A stretch of DNA of 64,000 nt from Niebla homalea. Lineage: Eukaryota; Ascomycota; Lecanoromycetes; Lecanorales; Ramalinaceae. Below the pieces are notes generated by a model that was not told where the DNA came from, did not search any database, and was given only the letters and a program-made list of their open reading frames with translations. Where the stretch lies: contig JAHGAU010000008.1 of NCBI GenBank assembly GCA_019925105.1, positions 1,550,001 to 1,614,000 of the forward strand, read 5' to 3'. Positions 33,163 through 43,578 of this stretch are shown piece by piece (the first letter of the stretch is position 1; each line of letters begins with the position of its first letter). Both the position numbers and the translations under genes were made by a program.

Positions 33163-35454
33163 ATGGCCTCCCCCAGAAAGTCGGGAAGACAACACGTCCC
33201 AAGCAGGAAGTACAGGGACGAAGCCATTGAAACACTAAATGAAATACTGAGTAGCGATCCCGAGGTCGAAGCAATTGCCGATCAGGAAGTCGCCGACACT
33301 GATGAGGACGAGGACTTTTCGGTGCAAGCTGCCGTTCAAGTTTCTTCTGGCGACGACGATTCCTTGATATCCGAAGGCGCTTCATCAGGCATAGCCACCC
33401 CCGTCGAGGACGATGAAGATGTGCATTCAGATGTTGGTCTTGGCTCCGACTCGGAAGAAGACAAGCTCCGCTTTCTGCGTGTCCGAAAAAGCAAACCAAG
33501 TAAGGAACCGACCATCGAAGGTGAAGAGAAACGTTCCAGAGGCCTGCTGGGTTCCCAGATCAGGAGCTATACCCGGCGCAACAAATTTGAGCTGCTCTGC
33601 GGGCCCGATCCAAAAGACGGGGATTTCCTGATCCGGGCGGCTGATCAGTGGGCCAATGATCCGACGCTTCCACGGAGAGCAAGCTTCAGACATTCGTTCA
33701 ACCACCCAGAGAATAGACGTAACTGGGAGGCGACCAAAGGTTGGGAATGGTATTATAAACGTGGCGGTAAGGCTGCATTCGCTCAAAGGCAGAAGATGAG
33801 CCTTTTGGGCGAGGGGGACGCGTTGAGATATCTTCCAAAGAAGGCGCACCATACTCGGGACGTTGTGCTGGGCCCATATGGCCGTCAAAAACCGTTTAGA
33901 ACATCTACGAATAAGTCACTCGATATGGACAATGCTTGGGTTGAAGTTGCAGGCAATCAAAATCACTCTAATGACGAGGACAGATCACTAAAAAGGAGAA
34001 AACTTGGATGGCTGTTGAACGCCGGAAGCAAAGTGCGATGTCTTGACTGGGCGACCAAGGAGGAGAGTGATGTGCAGTACCTCGCTATGGGCACCAAACA
34101 GAACAATTTGACCCCCGAGGAAGCCAAGAAGAAAGCACCCTCATTTGCTTCATTACCAGGCCCCTCAAGCGTGCAGATGTGGTCCTTTGCAAGCGTGCAT
34201 CATCCCAACCCTTCGGATGACTCGGTCGAATCCACTCGTCATCCTAAACTCGTATACATCCTGTGTACTGACTGGGGAGACGCAAAACAGGTAAGATGGT
34301 GCCCAATGCCCCGTAGGTTCCAGGAAGACAACACCTCTCAAGCGCACGAGATTGGGCTGCTCGCGAGCATATGGGATGACGGATCGACAAGGATTCTTGT
34401 CATCAAGGCTCCGAGAAACAAGAACGATGAGAATGTTCATTTGAAGGTCGACTCTGCAGCATGCACCATCCCGCCTCTCAAGAACAGCATCTGCACGTGT
34501 ATGTGCTGGCTCTCCGCAACCGACATCGCTGTCGGTCATTCAAACGGCTTTGTCGCAATCTACAGCATCATCCCTGCCTCAAAATCACCACAATCTTCCA
34601 CACCCACTACATCCACACCTCCTCACCCCGCCAATGCAGCATCCTCCTCACCCCAAACTCACCAAGACCGTCCCCATCCCCGCCTCATCCTTCCCCTCCA
34701 CCACAGCTACATACTCTCCCTCAACACCTGCTACCACCCCTTCCCCTACCTCCTCACCTCTACCACCATCGCCGGCACCGCCCGCCTAACCGACCTCCGC
34801 TCCCCGCACACCTCCTCCCTCTCGACCCGCCGTTCGAACGTTGCTCCGGCGGATTGCATCTACCACCACGCCCTCTTCGCCTGTTTCGTGCCCGACGAGT
34901 CCAAGGAGACCATCGGCGCCATGGCGCTGAGGTGCTGGGGCAGCATTTCCGCGACGATGGATGTAGTCGGCATGGGCGGGGTGCGGGCGATAGACATAGG
35001 GAAATGCCATGCTGCGCTTGCAGTGGGCTGTGCGGATGGTGGGGTGGTGGTGAGTAACCCGATGAGGAGGGCGATTCGGCATAAAGAGCATTGTATGCAG
35101 TTGCTGCTCTGGCAGCATGAGTGGGTGAGACGGCCGAAGAGTCAAAGTCAAGATCAAGGGCAGGTCGACTCTGACGCAAAATTTGGAGAGGTTGGACAGA
35201 CGGAGCCGTTGGGTATATCACGCATCACAGAGTCATATAAAGCGCGCAAGTCTGACATCGATCAGAAGCCCGGGGGACGGAAGTTGAATATTGAGGGATC
35301 AAAGACTAAGGGGAGGGGCTCCATGGTATCGACCGTCTTTGAGGAAGAGTCGGGCGTCACAGCTTTGGCGTGGAACCCGAATGTGAACTGTGGGGGTTGG
35401 TTGGCTGTCGCGTGGGCCACGGGGTTGGTGAGGGTCGAAGATGTGGCGATCTGA
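33163..35454 (+). CDS. TFC6: TFIIIC subunit TFC6 (WD40, GTF3C2-like)
   Basis: A single exon of 763 residues from the ATG at 33163; the frame extends 33 nt upstream only with a TTG. TFC6 (yeast tau91, S. pombe Sfc6, human GTF3C2) is part of the B-box-binding half of TFIIIC, which recruits TFIIIB to tRNA genes. The first 120 residues are acidic and disordered. A conserved block follows (RRNKFELLCG, NRRNWEATKGWEWYY). The rest is a WD40 propeller with recognisable repeats (CTDWGDAKQVRWCP, ASIWDDGSTRI, DIAVGHSNGFVAIY, and a last LAWNPN...LAVAWATG). A Ser/Thr/Pro/His-rich insert of about 40 residues interrupts the propeller near residue 490. A donor-like GTAAGA at 34291 lies inside conserved coding sequence and is not used in my model. 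Confidence 0.85.
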   Translation: MASPRKSGRQHVPSRKYRDEAIETLNEILSSDPEVEAIADQEVADTDEDEDFSVQAAVQVSSGDDDSLISEGASSGIATPVEDDEDVHSDVGLGSDSEEDKLRFLRVRKSKPSKEPTIEGEEKRSRGLLGSQIRSYTRRNKFELLCGPDPKDGDFLIRAADQWANDPTLPRRASFRHSFNHPENRRNWEATKGWEWYYKRGGKAAFAQRQKMSLLGEGDALRYLPKKAHHTRDVVLGPYGRQKPFRTSTNKSLDMDNAWVEVAGNQNHSNDEDRSLKRRKLGWLLNAGSKVRCLDWATKEESDVQYLAMGTKQNNLTPEEAKKKAPSFASLPGPSSVQMWSFASVHHPNPSDDSVESTRHPKLVYILCTDWGDAKQVRWCPMPRRFQEDNTSQAHEIGLLASIWDDGSTRILVIKAPRNKNDENVHLKVDSAACTIPPLKNSICTCMCWLSATDIAVGHSNGFVAIYSIIPASKSPQSSTPTTSTPPHPANAASSSPQTHQDRPHPRLILPLHHSYILSLNTCYHPFPYLLTSTTIAGTARLTDLRSPHTSSLSTRRSNVAPADCIYHHALFACFVPDESKETIGAMALRCWGSISATMDVVGMGGVRAIDIGKCHAALAVGCADGGVVVSNPMRRAIRHKEHCMQLLLWQHEWVRRPKSQSQDQGQVDSDAKFGEVGQTEPLGISRITESYKARKSDIDQKPGGRKLNIEGSKTKGRGSMVSTVFEEESGVTALAWNPNVNCGGWLAVAWATGLVRVEDVAI

Positions 35455-35759
35455 GGGGAGTATTCTGAGTGAGATGAGTCGATGGTACAAGATACATTGT
35501 TCAATTCCACTGATATCGATGGGCGCTTGATCTCGCCGTTTCAGATACTCTATATCTGATACTGAAGCGGAAGAATTCATTGCTTCTTGATTCCCTTCTT
35601 TTCTAGTGACAGATCTGAGGGCCAACGTCATCCGACATCACCCGATGAAGCTTTATGAGAGCATAGGAACAACGTCAGCGTATCCTCACAGACTAGATCT
35701 TATTGATCTGTATCTTTCTTCTCTTCACGTCTTCTACTGATGCTCAGCCATTTTCGCCA
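35455..35759. other. TFC6 3' flank
   Basis: About 300 bp between the TFC6 stop and the start of the satellite array. No gene was recognised. Confidence 0.45.
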
Positions 35760-37410
35760 CATCGACTAGCCCCTCTTCGTCTCCCCAACAGCCCTTCGAT
35801 TTCTTCGGCGACAGTAGGCCAATCCCATCCATTGTGCGCTCTTTTTGGTGGCTTGGTGGCTTACCCCCCCGCTCGAAGCCAGTTCCATTTTCGTACACTC
35901 TGGATACCTGGTCTCCCATGGCAACACGGCCTTTCGATGCTGGACTGCTTCGATTTGCCCACTTCAAGGCCCTCTCCTTGGTCTCTGGCATCGAATTGGG
36001 GGCGCTCGGGCCTCGCCTTTGTGTGGTATTCGCCACTCTGTGAGGTTTTTGGGCACGCCCCCTGGAATCCTCACCTCTTATGTCCGGTCTCTCTCGGCTA
36101 TACACCATCATCTCCATCTGGGCTTGCTGGTGGCTTGCCGCAGTGCATGGCTTCTTCTGTTTACAGGGTTTCGACGCCGGACAATCGAGTTACTCCCCTT
36201 CCTCTATCTGGGCTTGGTGGTGGCTTGCGGCAGTGCATGGGCTTCTTCTGTTTACGTGGATTCGACGCCGAACAATCGAGTTGCCCCCCCTTGAGGCCCT
36301 CAACTGGTTTTCAAAGCTCACGCCACGGTAGATGGTCTCCCTGGCAACACGGTCTTTCGATACTGGAGCATCGTATTCACCTCTTCGGGAGACCCTTCAG
36401 TGTGTCTGGCGTCGGATTGGGGCGCTAGGGTCCAGACCGCTCCGTCAATCGCTCTTTGGATCTCCTACAGGCTCCGGGCGTTGATGCCACGCGCCATGAT
36501 TCCTGACGTCACACGAGATTCGATGCTGGACTGTCGAGTTGCCCATAATGAGATGCATCTCCAGGCTCCTGGCGTTGGACTGGGGATTACTTACCTCACG
36601 CTGTCGATTTTGCCACTTGCGAGGTTCCCTACCGGCGCCGGGGAGTGACTGGTGGGCGCCTGGGCGCCTGGTGCCACACTTCACGGTTTCCAAAGCAACA
36701 CGAGGTTCAATGCTGGACTTTCGGATTGCCCATTCTTGATCCTATTCCCAATGCCCGGCATTGAGCCGGGGAGCATGGACCTCGTGCTCGCTGCTTTGCC
36801 ACTTGGAAGCTCCCCTACAGACTCCGGGGGCTTGTGGTACAATCCATGGTTTCTCTCCGGCAACCTAATGCTCGATGCTAGGGTGTCAAGTTGACCATTT
36901 TTGATCCCGTCCCTGATGTATGGCGTCGGAGTGGGAAGCATGCTGTCCATTTGCCACCCTCGAGGTTTCTTGCAGTCTCTTGGCGTGGGCGCTACACTCC
37001 GTGGACCCTGAAATGTTTCGAGGCTCGATGCTGGACTGTGGAATTGCCCATAATGAGATGCATCTCCAAGCACCTGGCGTTGGACTGGGGATTACGTACA
37101 CGCTGTCATTTTTGCCACTCTCGAGGTTACCTACGGGCCCCGAAGGCTTGTACCACCATCACCCGTCTTCAGAGTAACACACGATCTCGAATGCTACTCC
37201 TCGCTCTCCATATTCCAAGGGTTTCTCAATGACGTGCTCTTTGTTTACGGGGGTTTGAGGCTGGATCTTTCAGGTTTGTCCGTTCTGGGCCCTTACATTA
37301 AGTTTTGATGGTTGTGCCACGATCGCTGGTCTCCATGGCAACTCCCAATCCGACGCTGGAGTCTGGAGTTGGCCCCTATTGGGTTTATTGGTGGTCTTGC
37401 TCGTTGAACA
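35760..37410. repeat. Degenerate satellite array, about 160-bp period
   Basis: The anchor CGATGCTGGACT and its variants recur at 35936, 36359, 36522, 36709, 36874, 37027, 37189 and 37352. The spacing is 153-187 bp once the first gap is set aside. Each unit also carries relatives of GGCAACACG before the anchor and TTGCCC after it. The closest pair (36522 and 37027) agree over more than 100 bp. In the first gap a separate element of about 88 bp is duplicated (36121-36193 and 36209-36282). Long open frames here (for example 35703-36428) reflect the sequence's low stop content, not a gene. No transposon ORF, terminal repeat or target duplication is visible. Confidence 0.8.
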
Positions 37411-38470
37411 AGGGAGCACGTGCCCCACACTAATAAGTGCCATAGGTAGTGTTCAGTCGCAAAGTTGAGCGTGAGCTGTGAAACCTTTCTGGAGAGTGAA
37501 CAATGTCTCCAACCCTGCTCCCCTTGATGTTTTTGCGAGCTTTAGGTAGCCTCGTCTCCAAATATTGGATGTTGGTCCTTTTCGCAGTTGTGCACTCCAT
37601 CCTCTGCGCATTTTTTGACAGAGAGTCCACACTCCAGGAATCATCCACACAACCAGCGTATGGGGAGGCGATCTACCGCGTCAGTCCCATTACTCGCCAT
37701 GCTTAGGAGCTCAAGGATAACCTGAAAGGTGCTGTACTTCTACTCCTGAGCGCATTGACTCGCATCCCGGATGGAGTTTGCGAGCCTTCAGAGATTTGAT
37801 ATTGTTGTCAGATGCAAGCCTTTATAGTCGATATCTGGTCCCCTAGATCTTGGAGATTTATCGCATTGGTGTACAAAATCCAGCCTCCCACACTGACAGG
37901 GAGTGTACTTTTGTTGAGCTCCCTAGAGAACGCAGGTCATCTGATGAACCGTGACAGTATCTTGAAAGACTTGATCAGTCCAAGCGTTGCCATGTTCATA
38001 TCATCCTGCAGACTCGACTGGTTTATGGTGTCATCGTACTTAAGCCATTGTTGAGTCTGTGTCGACAATGGCAAGCTCGTTAAAACCCCAAACTATTGCG
38101 GCGAGGGCGCGGTAAAATCAGGTTTCTCCCAATTCAAGCAACGTTTCCACTCTTTTAATTCATCCAAAAAGTGCTTGTTTAAAGGAGATCTTGGTTATAA
38201 AGTCAGTATCCTTACCTCAATTTATACGATTAGTACTGAAATCCTTGTCACAGACTATGCATTTGGTACGGGAATAAGCGTCCAGGATTGGCAATTTTTG
38301 TTGTTGTTGTTAACGAGCGTGGTACTTCCGCTACGGGGTTCCTGCATTAGATGCTCAGGCGTCTCTCGGCAGGAGAATGATAGAACGAATGAAGACTATG
38401 GAAAATTCCTTAGTGTTCCCTAGTCGGGAAAGAAGAATTCTGGCTCATAGCTACGTCAGACGTGTCTTGA
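37411..38470. other. Gene-free region after the satellite array
   Basis: AT-richer region between the array and the first paralog gene. Only short frames with no family resemblance were seen. Confidence 0.4.
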
Positions 38471-39001
38471 CTATAAGCAATGGGTGAGCTTACCTGTCAT
38501 GACACGCCTGTGTTCGTTCCTAGGCCGCAAGGTCCAAGTGTGAGATGGTAGTGCAGCCCATCCAGAACTCCCTGCGGACTTGTTCCTGCGTTGGGAGGAC
38601 TTCTGAGTCTTTGTCCGTCCCGTGGTTTTGGATTTCTGAATTCTTGCATTTGAGTTTGATTGCGCAGCATCGGCCTTTCGTATCGATTTACGTCCTTTGG
38701 AGGATTTTGGCCTCATCAAGCTCTTGGTCAGTCGACCTGGGTATTTGTATTCGCGATAAAAGACTTCATGATCCGACTCCGGACCATACGCAAATCCGCT
38801 CATGATATTGTTTGCTCGCAGCCATCGATCGAGTTCAAGTGTGGTGAGATGCCGTTCGCGTCCCCGTGACGCCGGCCACTTGCTTGCAGGATGATCCATG
38901 AGGTATTGAAAGCATTGAGAGCCAGCCTCAACACTGCCAACGTAGTGCTTCTCCATCTCTGCTTTTGCTGCAGGCGGGTCATCCCAGTCAACGGCGAACA
39001 T
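38471..39001 (-). CDS. Small two-part protein, local family copy A
   Basis: 176 residues from an ATG at 39001. The N-terminal 95 residues form a compact domain: a WDDPP start, YVGSVEAGSQCFQYLMD, HLTTLELDRWLRANN, then YGPESDHEVFYREY and a YPGRLTKSL end. The remainder is a strongly basic Lys/Arg/Ser tail that looks nuclear or nucleic-acid-binding. The same layout recurs in the gene at 39779-40363 and, decayed, at 42740-42976. A strong donor (GTAAGC) overlaps the last codons near 38487, so the true C-terminus may be spliced. I recognise no published domain. No function is assigned. Confidence 0.6.
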   Translation of the reverse strand: MFAVDWDDPPAAKAEMEKHYVGSVEAGSQCFQYLMDHPASKWPASRGRERHLTTLELDRWLRANNIMSGFAYGPESDHEVFYREYKYPGRLTKSLMRPKSSKGRKSIRKADAAQSNSNARIQKSKTTGRTKTQKSSQRRNKSAGSSGWAALPSHTWTLRPRNEHRRVMTGKLTHCL

Positions 39002-39778
39002 GATTCAAGTGTTGGGGTGGTACAGCTGTGTGTATGATGAAGTGAAGGATGCGGCTTCAGATGGTTGATGCTAAGATGTGCGGGTAGATCGATGAGCGAG
39101 AATGAACGAAGTGGCGAAGTTGCTTAAAGCTGGATCTGTTACTGTCATGGGACAGAAATTGTGGTTGAAGAGGGCAGGAGAGGGAGATTGGGTCGGCGAA
39201 TCTGTAACAACTCTTCAAGGGGCACTTAACGAAACAGTTGCCACCACCAAGATTCAGGAGTGCTCACCTCACCATCACTGTGTCTACCTCCGTAGTATCA
39301 GCAGGATCGACCTTGAAAGATTCAAAAGATGTTCGGCAAGTCTTTTCAACATCTCTTAGATCCGACTGTCAATGCCTCTCAAGATGAACTTTGTTTTGAG
39401 TCTACAAGTGCTGCCGACGACCAGAACGTGTGTGTCGTGGCCATGGGCCGCGTAATAATAATGGTAACATGCACATCTCGCTACTGAATCTATGACAACC
39501 CCTTTCTCCCGTCCTTGCACAAGAGCTCCTACGCAATGTTTTGAACCCGTTCGCACTCCATTGAATGAGTAAGATTGCCTTGTCGTAACACCAGTCATTG
39601 GGTTAATCTTGATTATCATGCTTCGAAAAACCTGAAAACCAATGTCCCTTGTCTTCCTCCGACGCTCAGTGACGTAGGTTTCTTCCTACTCCAGGGCCCA
39701 CGTATTGGTTTTACAGAATGCGAGAAAGGGGTCTCGAGCTTCGAGACCTGCGTTTTCGCTCGTCAGGATGGAAAATCT
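39002..39778. other. Intergenic between family copies A and B
   Basis: Holds the promoter of copy A and the 3' flank of copy B. An 85-codon plus-strand frame at 39102-39359 lacks supporting features. Confidence 0.4.
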
Positions 39779-40363
39779 CTAGAAGGCGCGGGTCAGACCT
39801 GATTGCGCTTCGGAGACTTGGAGGACTCTACCCGTTCTCGCACGCTTACGTTCTCTCTTAGGCTGTAGTGATTGAACGCGAGATGTGGTTGCGAGCGTGG
39901 CGTCTGATTCTGACTTCTTCCCGGCTTTCTTCGCCTGCCTTCTGGGCCTTATGATATCTTGCTGCTTGCTTGACCTTGATTTTGTTGTACCTGGATTCGA
40001 CCCTGGTTTTGCGGTAGTTTTGCGTTTCGCTGCAGAGCTCACTGCTTCCGGTTCTGACTTTGTGGGCTTGGCGGACTCTTGGGTATTTGCCAGCCACGCG
40101 GCCAACTGATCAGGATGTCTATACAATTTGTAATATATGATGCGCTCAGACTCAGCAGGATAGTGAGCCCCGCCAGTAAACCCGTTCGCTTCAAGATAGA
40201 GGACGAGCTCATATGTTGAAAGGTGCTCTGCCAGCCGGTAAGCCTCTCTCCCCATGTCCATACAAAATTGAAACATCGGAGAGCCGGCTTCTGGGCTGCC
40301 GGTGTATCGCTCTTCAAGCCATTCTCTGGATTCATTCAAATCATTCCAGTCAGGTTCCGACAT
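39779..40363 (-). CDS. Small two-part protein, local family copy B
   Basis: 194 residues from the ATG at 40363; the open frame goes five codons further, but only to a TTG. It matches copy A in the same order: WNDL start, LEERYTGSPEAGSPMFQFCMD spacing identical, HLSTYELVLYLEANG, YPAESERIIYYKLY and HPDQLAAWL. The tail is again basic (KRKTTAKPG, RPRRQAKKAGKK, KRERKRARTGR) but is hardly alignable with copy A. Conserved positions are Y-x-G-S-x-E-A-G-S, F-Q, M-D, H-L-x-T-x-E-L, A-N and E-S. The conserved domain against free tail suggests selection on the fold and on charge. The function is unknown. Confidence 0.62.
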   Translation of the reverse strand: MSEPDWNDLNESREWLEERYTGSPEAGSPMFQFCMDMGREAYRLAEHLSTYELVLYLEANGFTGGAHYPAESERIIYYKLYRHPDQLAAWLANTQESAKPTKSEPEAVSSAAKRKTTAKPGSNPGTTKSRSSKQQDIIRPRRQAKKAGKKSESDATLATTSRVQSLQPKRERKRARTGRVLQVSEAQSGLTRAF

Positions 40364-41123
40364 GTTCTGAGCTGACAATATCTCGCTAAAGGTGGAGTGT
40401 TAGAGTGCAAGGTCCTTTAGGTGGTTTTCAGGTAAAGAGTATATTGCGTTCAACTAAAGACACTAAAGTATGTTGTACAGAAGGTCAAGGAGTGAAGAGG
40501 GACACTCGTGGTGAATCCGGATTAGGCCCGGTAGGGCGGTAAATTCACTTATCACCCAGCTCAACTGTCACTTATTGGCGGGGTAAGTGATGTGAATAGT
40601 AAAATCCCGTTTGGGGAAGAGAGATGCTCTGAGGCATGACCAATGATCATGTAAGAGATGCTGATACCAGGCGGTTCGTGGAAATCGCTAAGCTTTGCCA
40701 TTCAGCCACACCTGCTTCGATTTCTGGCCTGCTTCCATTAAAAGGAGGGTCTTGCGCTTCTGATGGCTTAATCTTCTCTAGGTAGTCTGGTCACAGTGCA
40801 TGCCAATGCAAGATTCGACATGTCTCAAAGGAAGGATGCTATACGTTAATTGCTTCAAGGGCTGCGTTGACTTCACGATCAAGGTCGCATACACCGCGAT
40901 ATTAAGCCCTTGATTGTCCTAGTCCAAGAGTTGAATCCTTTTTGTCTTGTCTTTACAGCCTTTGGCCACGTCTCAATTTCACACGCTATATCATATACCG
41001 GCACTCCCGAATATCGTGCTCAAGCAGATATTACCGCTCTGGAGAAAGGCTCATGCGGAGTGCAGACGACAGCGGTTGACATCTAGATGAAAGACCTTCC
41101 GCAGACGCTTGTCGTGAAAGCCA
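40364..41123. other. Intergenic, no gene seen
   Basis: Contains the promoter of copy B. An imperfect inverted repeat (TTCACTTATCACCC against GGGGTAAGTGATGTGAA) lies at about 40540-40600. No coding frame has support. Confidence 0.4.
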
Positions 41124-41405
41124 ATGGCTATCAGTGAGACGCAAAGTCCAAGACGAAAGGGCCAGTCGAAGAATTACAAGCTCTCGGCCACATACAGCAG
41201 CAAAGGTGGTGTCCAGAAAACCCGAGTGCAGAAAGGCAAAGCGAAGGACCTCCCCTTGATGGACGCTCAGTATTTTTACGCACCGGCAAAGGCATATGCC
41301 CCTTTCGGCGGCGCAGTGGCCCCGAATGCCAACCAACTCATCAAAGACGAAGACGTCAAGGAAGCCAAGAACTATCCGCGTGCAATGGAGCTCTGCACCA
41401 GTTAG
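41124..41405 (+). CDS. Small basic hypothetical protein, doubtful
   Basis: 93 residues from an ATG. Lys/Ser/Ala-rich, with no domain, signal peptide or membrane segment. It sits between family copies B and C on the opposite strand. It may be a real small protein or a chance frame. Confidence 0.3.
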   Translation: MAISETQSPRRKGQSKNYKLSATYSSKGGVQKTRVQKGKAKDLPLMDAQYFYAPAKAYAPFGGAVAPNANQLIKDEDVKEAKNYPRAMELCTS

Positions 41406-42739
41406 GGAACGCTCACCTTGCAATCGATGTATGGGGATTTAGTAGCATTTACTGGAGCCGCAAATATTTGGTGGGCTATAGAGGAGTTTCTTGGATATTA
41501 ATAGGCTGTATTGAAACATGCGGGATTGCTTGTGAGTTGGATAATGTACCTATAGAGCAGTATCATGAGAGTTATGTGTTACTTCGATAGTCTCAAATGC
41601 CAAGTTCCGTTGGCAGAGCTTACCATGCCGGATCCAGAATGACTGATCTCTCTCGCACACAGTACTACTCACTGCGTCGCCGCGCGACATCCACCTCAAG
41701 CCTCTCGACCCTCACCCACTTGGGCAACTAATATTTTTCATCCCTTCAAAGTTGCCACAATCGTAATACAGACATGTGTCAATGACCAGGCCTCGCGTGA
41801 CTCTCCGACGTGCATATTATGTTCTCGCATCTGCCCCCTGTGCCTACTTCCCATCACCCCCACCATCATCAACCCTCTCAGTCCTTATCACATAAACTGA
41901 ACACCCCCCGGCCCCTTTTGTGCTCCAAACCCCAGTGAAAGCTCCACCGAAATTTGCCACCCCAAGTGCCCTTGTCACACCATACGTCACACATCACCAC
42001 CTCACGTGGGGCCTGGCGGGTCGGGAAGCGGCAAGACCGTAGATCCCGTGCTTTAGGCAGAAAAGAAACTTTTATATGAGGTCCAACGCTGGACGAGCTG
42101 GTTGACCGGATCAGGTATGGTGCCGTGGAAGTGTCATCACCGTGTGGTGGTGGTGTTGATAGTGGCGGGGACCTCGGTTAGCTCTAGGAGATTGGGCTAG
42201 GGCCGGGGCCAAGGCCAAGGCCGGGGGGGGAAGAGGTGATCCCAGGTCGCAACAATCGATTCCAGCTGCTGCTTACCTTCCTGCCTGAGCCATCATCATT
42301 CTATTGTCATGATGCGTCACGGGTGCTCAACAACCTCATCTGTGTTCTGGACACGCTGTGGGTTTTGAGTTCAATGTTTTACTAGGCTGCGTTCTTGTCT
42401 GATCTATGCATAGTACGATGTCTGAAGGAGAAGATCAAGAGAGCTGGCGTCCCATATGCTGTATCCACCATCGTCCAAGCCATCCATCCCTGCTCCTTGT
42501 CCAGAAGACACAAAGCAAAGGATCTTCGGTGGAGCGTTTGAGTCGAAGTGATGCTGCAAATATGATTAAGTCCGCGAATGAGGCGTTTGGAGTTTTCAAT
42601 GCCGAATCCTTGGGTTCCGACGATGCATCAAAGTCCCCCCCCCCTTAGCCTGCCGCCCCACCGCTCACACCACCAGTCTTCTCACACTCGTGAGCGGCTG
42701 GGGGTGTGGGCCCCAACACTGCCCATGGCATGTCGCTAT
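41406..42739. other. Gene-free region, partly C-rich and G-rich
   Basis: Contains a C/A-rich stretch (about 41820-41960) and a G-rich tract (about 42180-42240) with a run of nine G. An 80-codon frame at 42406-42648 has no support. Confidence 0.4.
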
Positions 42740-42976
42740 TTGTGACTGGAATAGGATATAAGATCAGACGACCCGAGCATCCGAGACGTTATTAGCTCGA
42801 TCCCAGCGAGCAAGCGAGCTCATACTATGTAAGGTGCTGCTCAACCCTGTGTGTGTGTCTGCCCCCTTTGTTATGCAGTATTGAAGGGGTGGAGAGTCGG
42901 CTGCAGAGCTACCAGTGTATCGCTGTTCCAGCCACCATTTAGCTATAACTGGATCGCTCGAATTGGGACCGGGCAT
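42740..42976 (-). pseudogene. Decayed third copy of the local family (copy C)
   Basis: The ATG-started frame at 42976 reads MPGPNSSDP, then WWLEQRYTGSSAADSP, matching WLEERYTGSPEAGSP of copy B. After about 45 residues the homology jumps frame. In the next frame a relative of HLSTYEL appears as QHLT, an in-frame TAG, then YEL, followed by further stops. Further on, the first frame again gives RWDRANN, like RWLRANN of copy A. Thus at least two length changes and a stop interrupt the conserved domain, and no basic tail follows. This is a pseudogene unless unusual splicing removes the break. Confidence 0.7.
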
Positions 42977-43578
42977 CTTTGGGATTGAAAGTTGCTGCGG
43001 TGGAAGGTCTTTCAAAAGGGAGGATGCATTAACAAATGACAATGTGTGGGGTTCTGAGGGTACGAGACGAGAAACAGAATTTTGGCGGGTGTATAGAGAT
43101 GGACAGAAAGGGTAGATCAAGTTCCAATGCTCCCAAAGAGATCGACTGCAGTAAAGAGGGAGATCACAAACCATCTGGTCTTGCGAGGAGTCTTATATGT
43201 CTTTCATAATCCCTTGAATAGCGCTGAACATTCCCAGCCGCCGAGCAGAGTCTCTATTCTTGGAAGTCCCATCGCCATCACCATTCCAAATCATAGTCGT
43301 CTACCAGGAACCATCCCAGACTCCCATATGGGAATTTCCCTGTCCTCTGGTCAGCATCTTTGGCGCCAAATCATTGATAGAGTTTTGCGAGAGCTCTAGA
43401 GTCGATGCTTGCAACGGATGCGACAGCTTTCAGGATCTAATTGTCGCAGTGTGGCTTGAAACATGGCAGTCGGGTTGATATCAGTATCGTACTTGAATTT
43501 TCGGCCCTTAAAGGCAGCCTTGCTTCCTCCTGCGAGCAGAGGCACAGTGAGGTTCCAAACATGGAGCTACGCATTCCT
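42977..43578. other. Intergenic, no gene seen
   Basis: Between copy C and the 3' end of OMS1. No supported frame. Confidence 0.4.

Noticed and set aside
34291..34296. Donor-like GTAAGA inside TFC6.
   Set aside because: It lies in the conserved propeller segment that reads AKQVRWCP, and the frame stays open and family-like on both sides.
35703..36428. 241-codon plus-strand open frame.
   Set aside because: It runs through the satellite units and is explained by their low stop content; there is no domain and it ends inside the array.
35760..37410. CRISPR array as an explanation for the regular repeats.
   Set aside because: Units of about 160 bp are diverged throughout, with no short identical repeats and unique spacers, and the genome is fungal.
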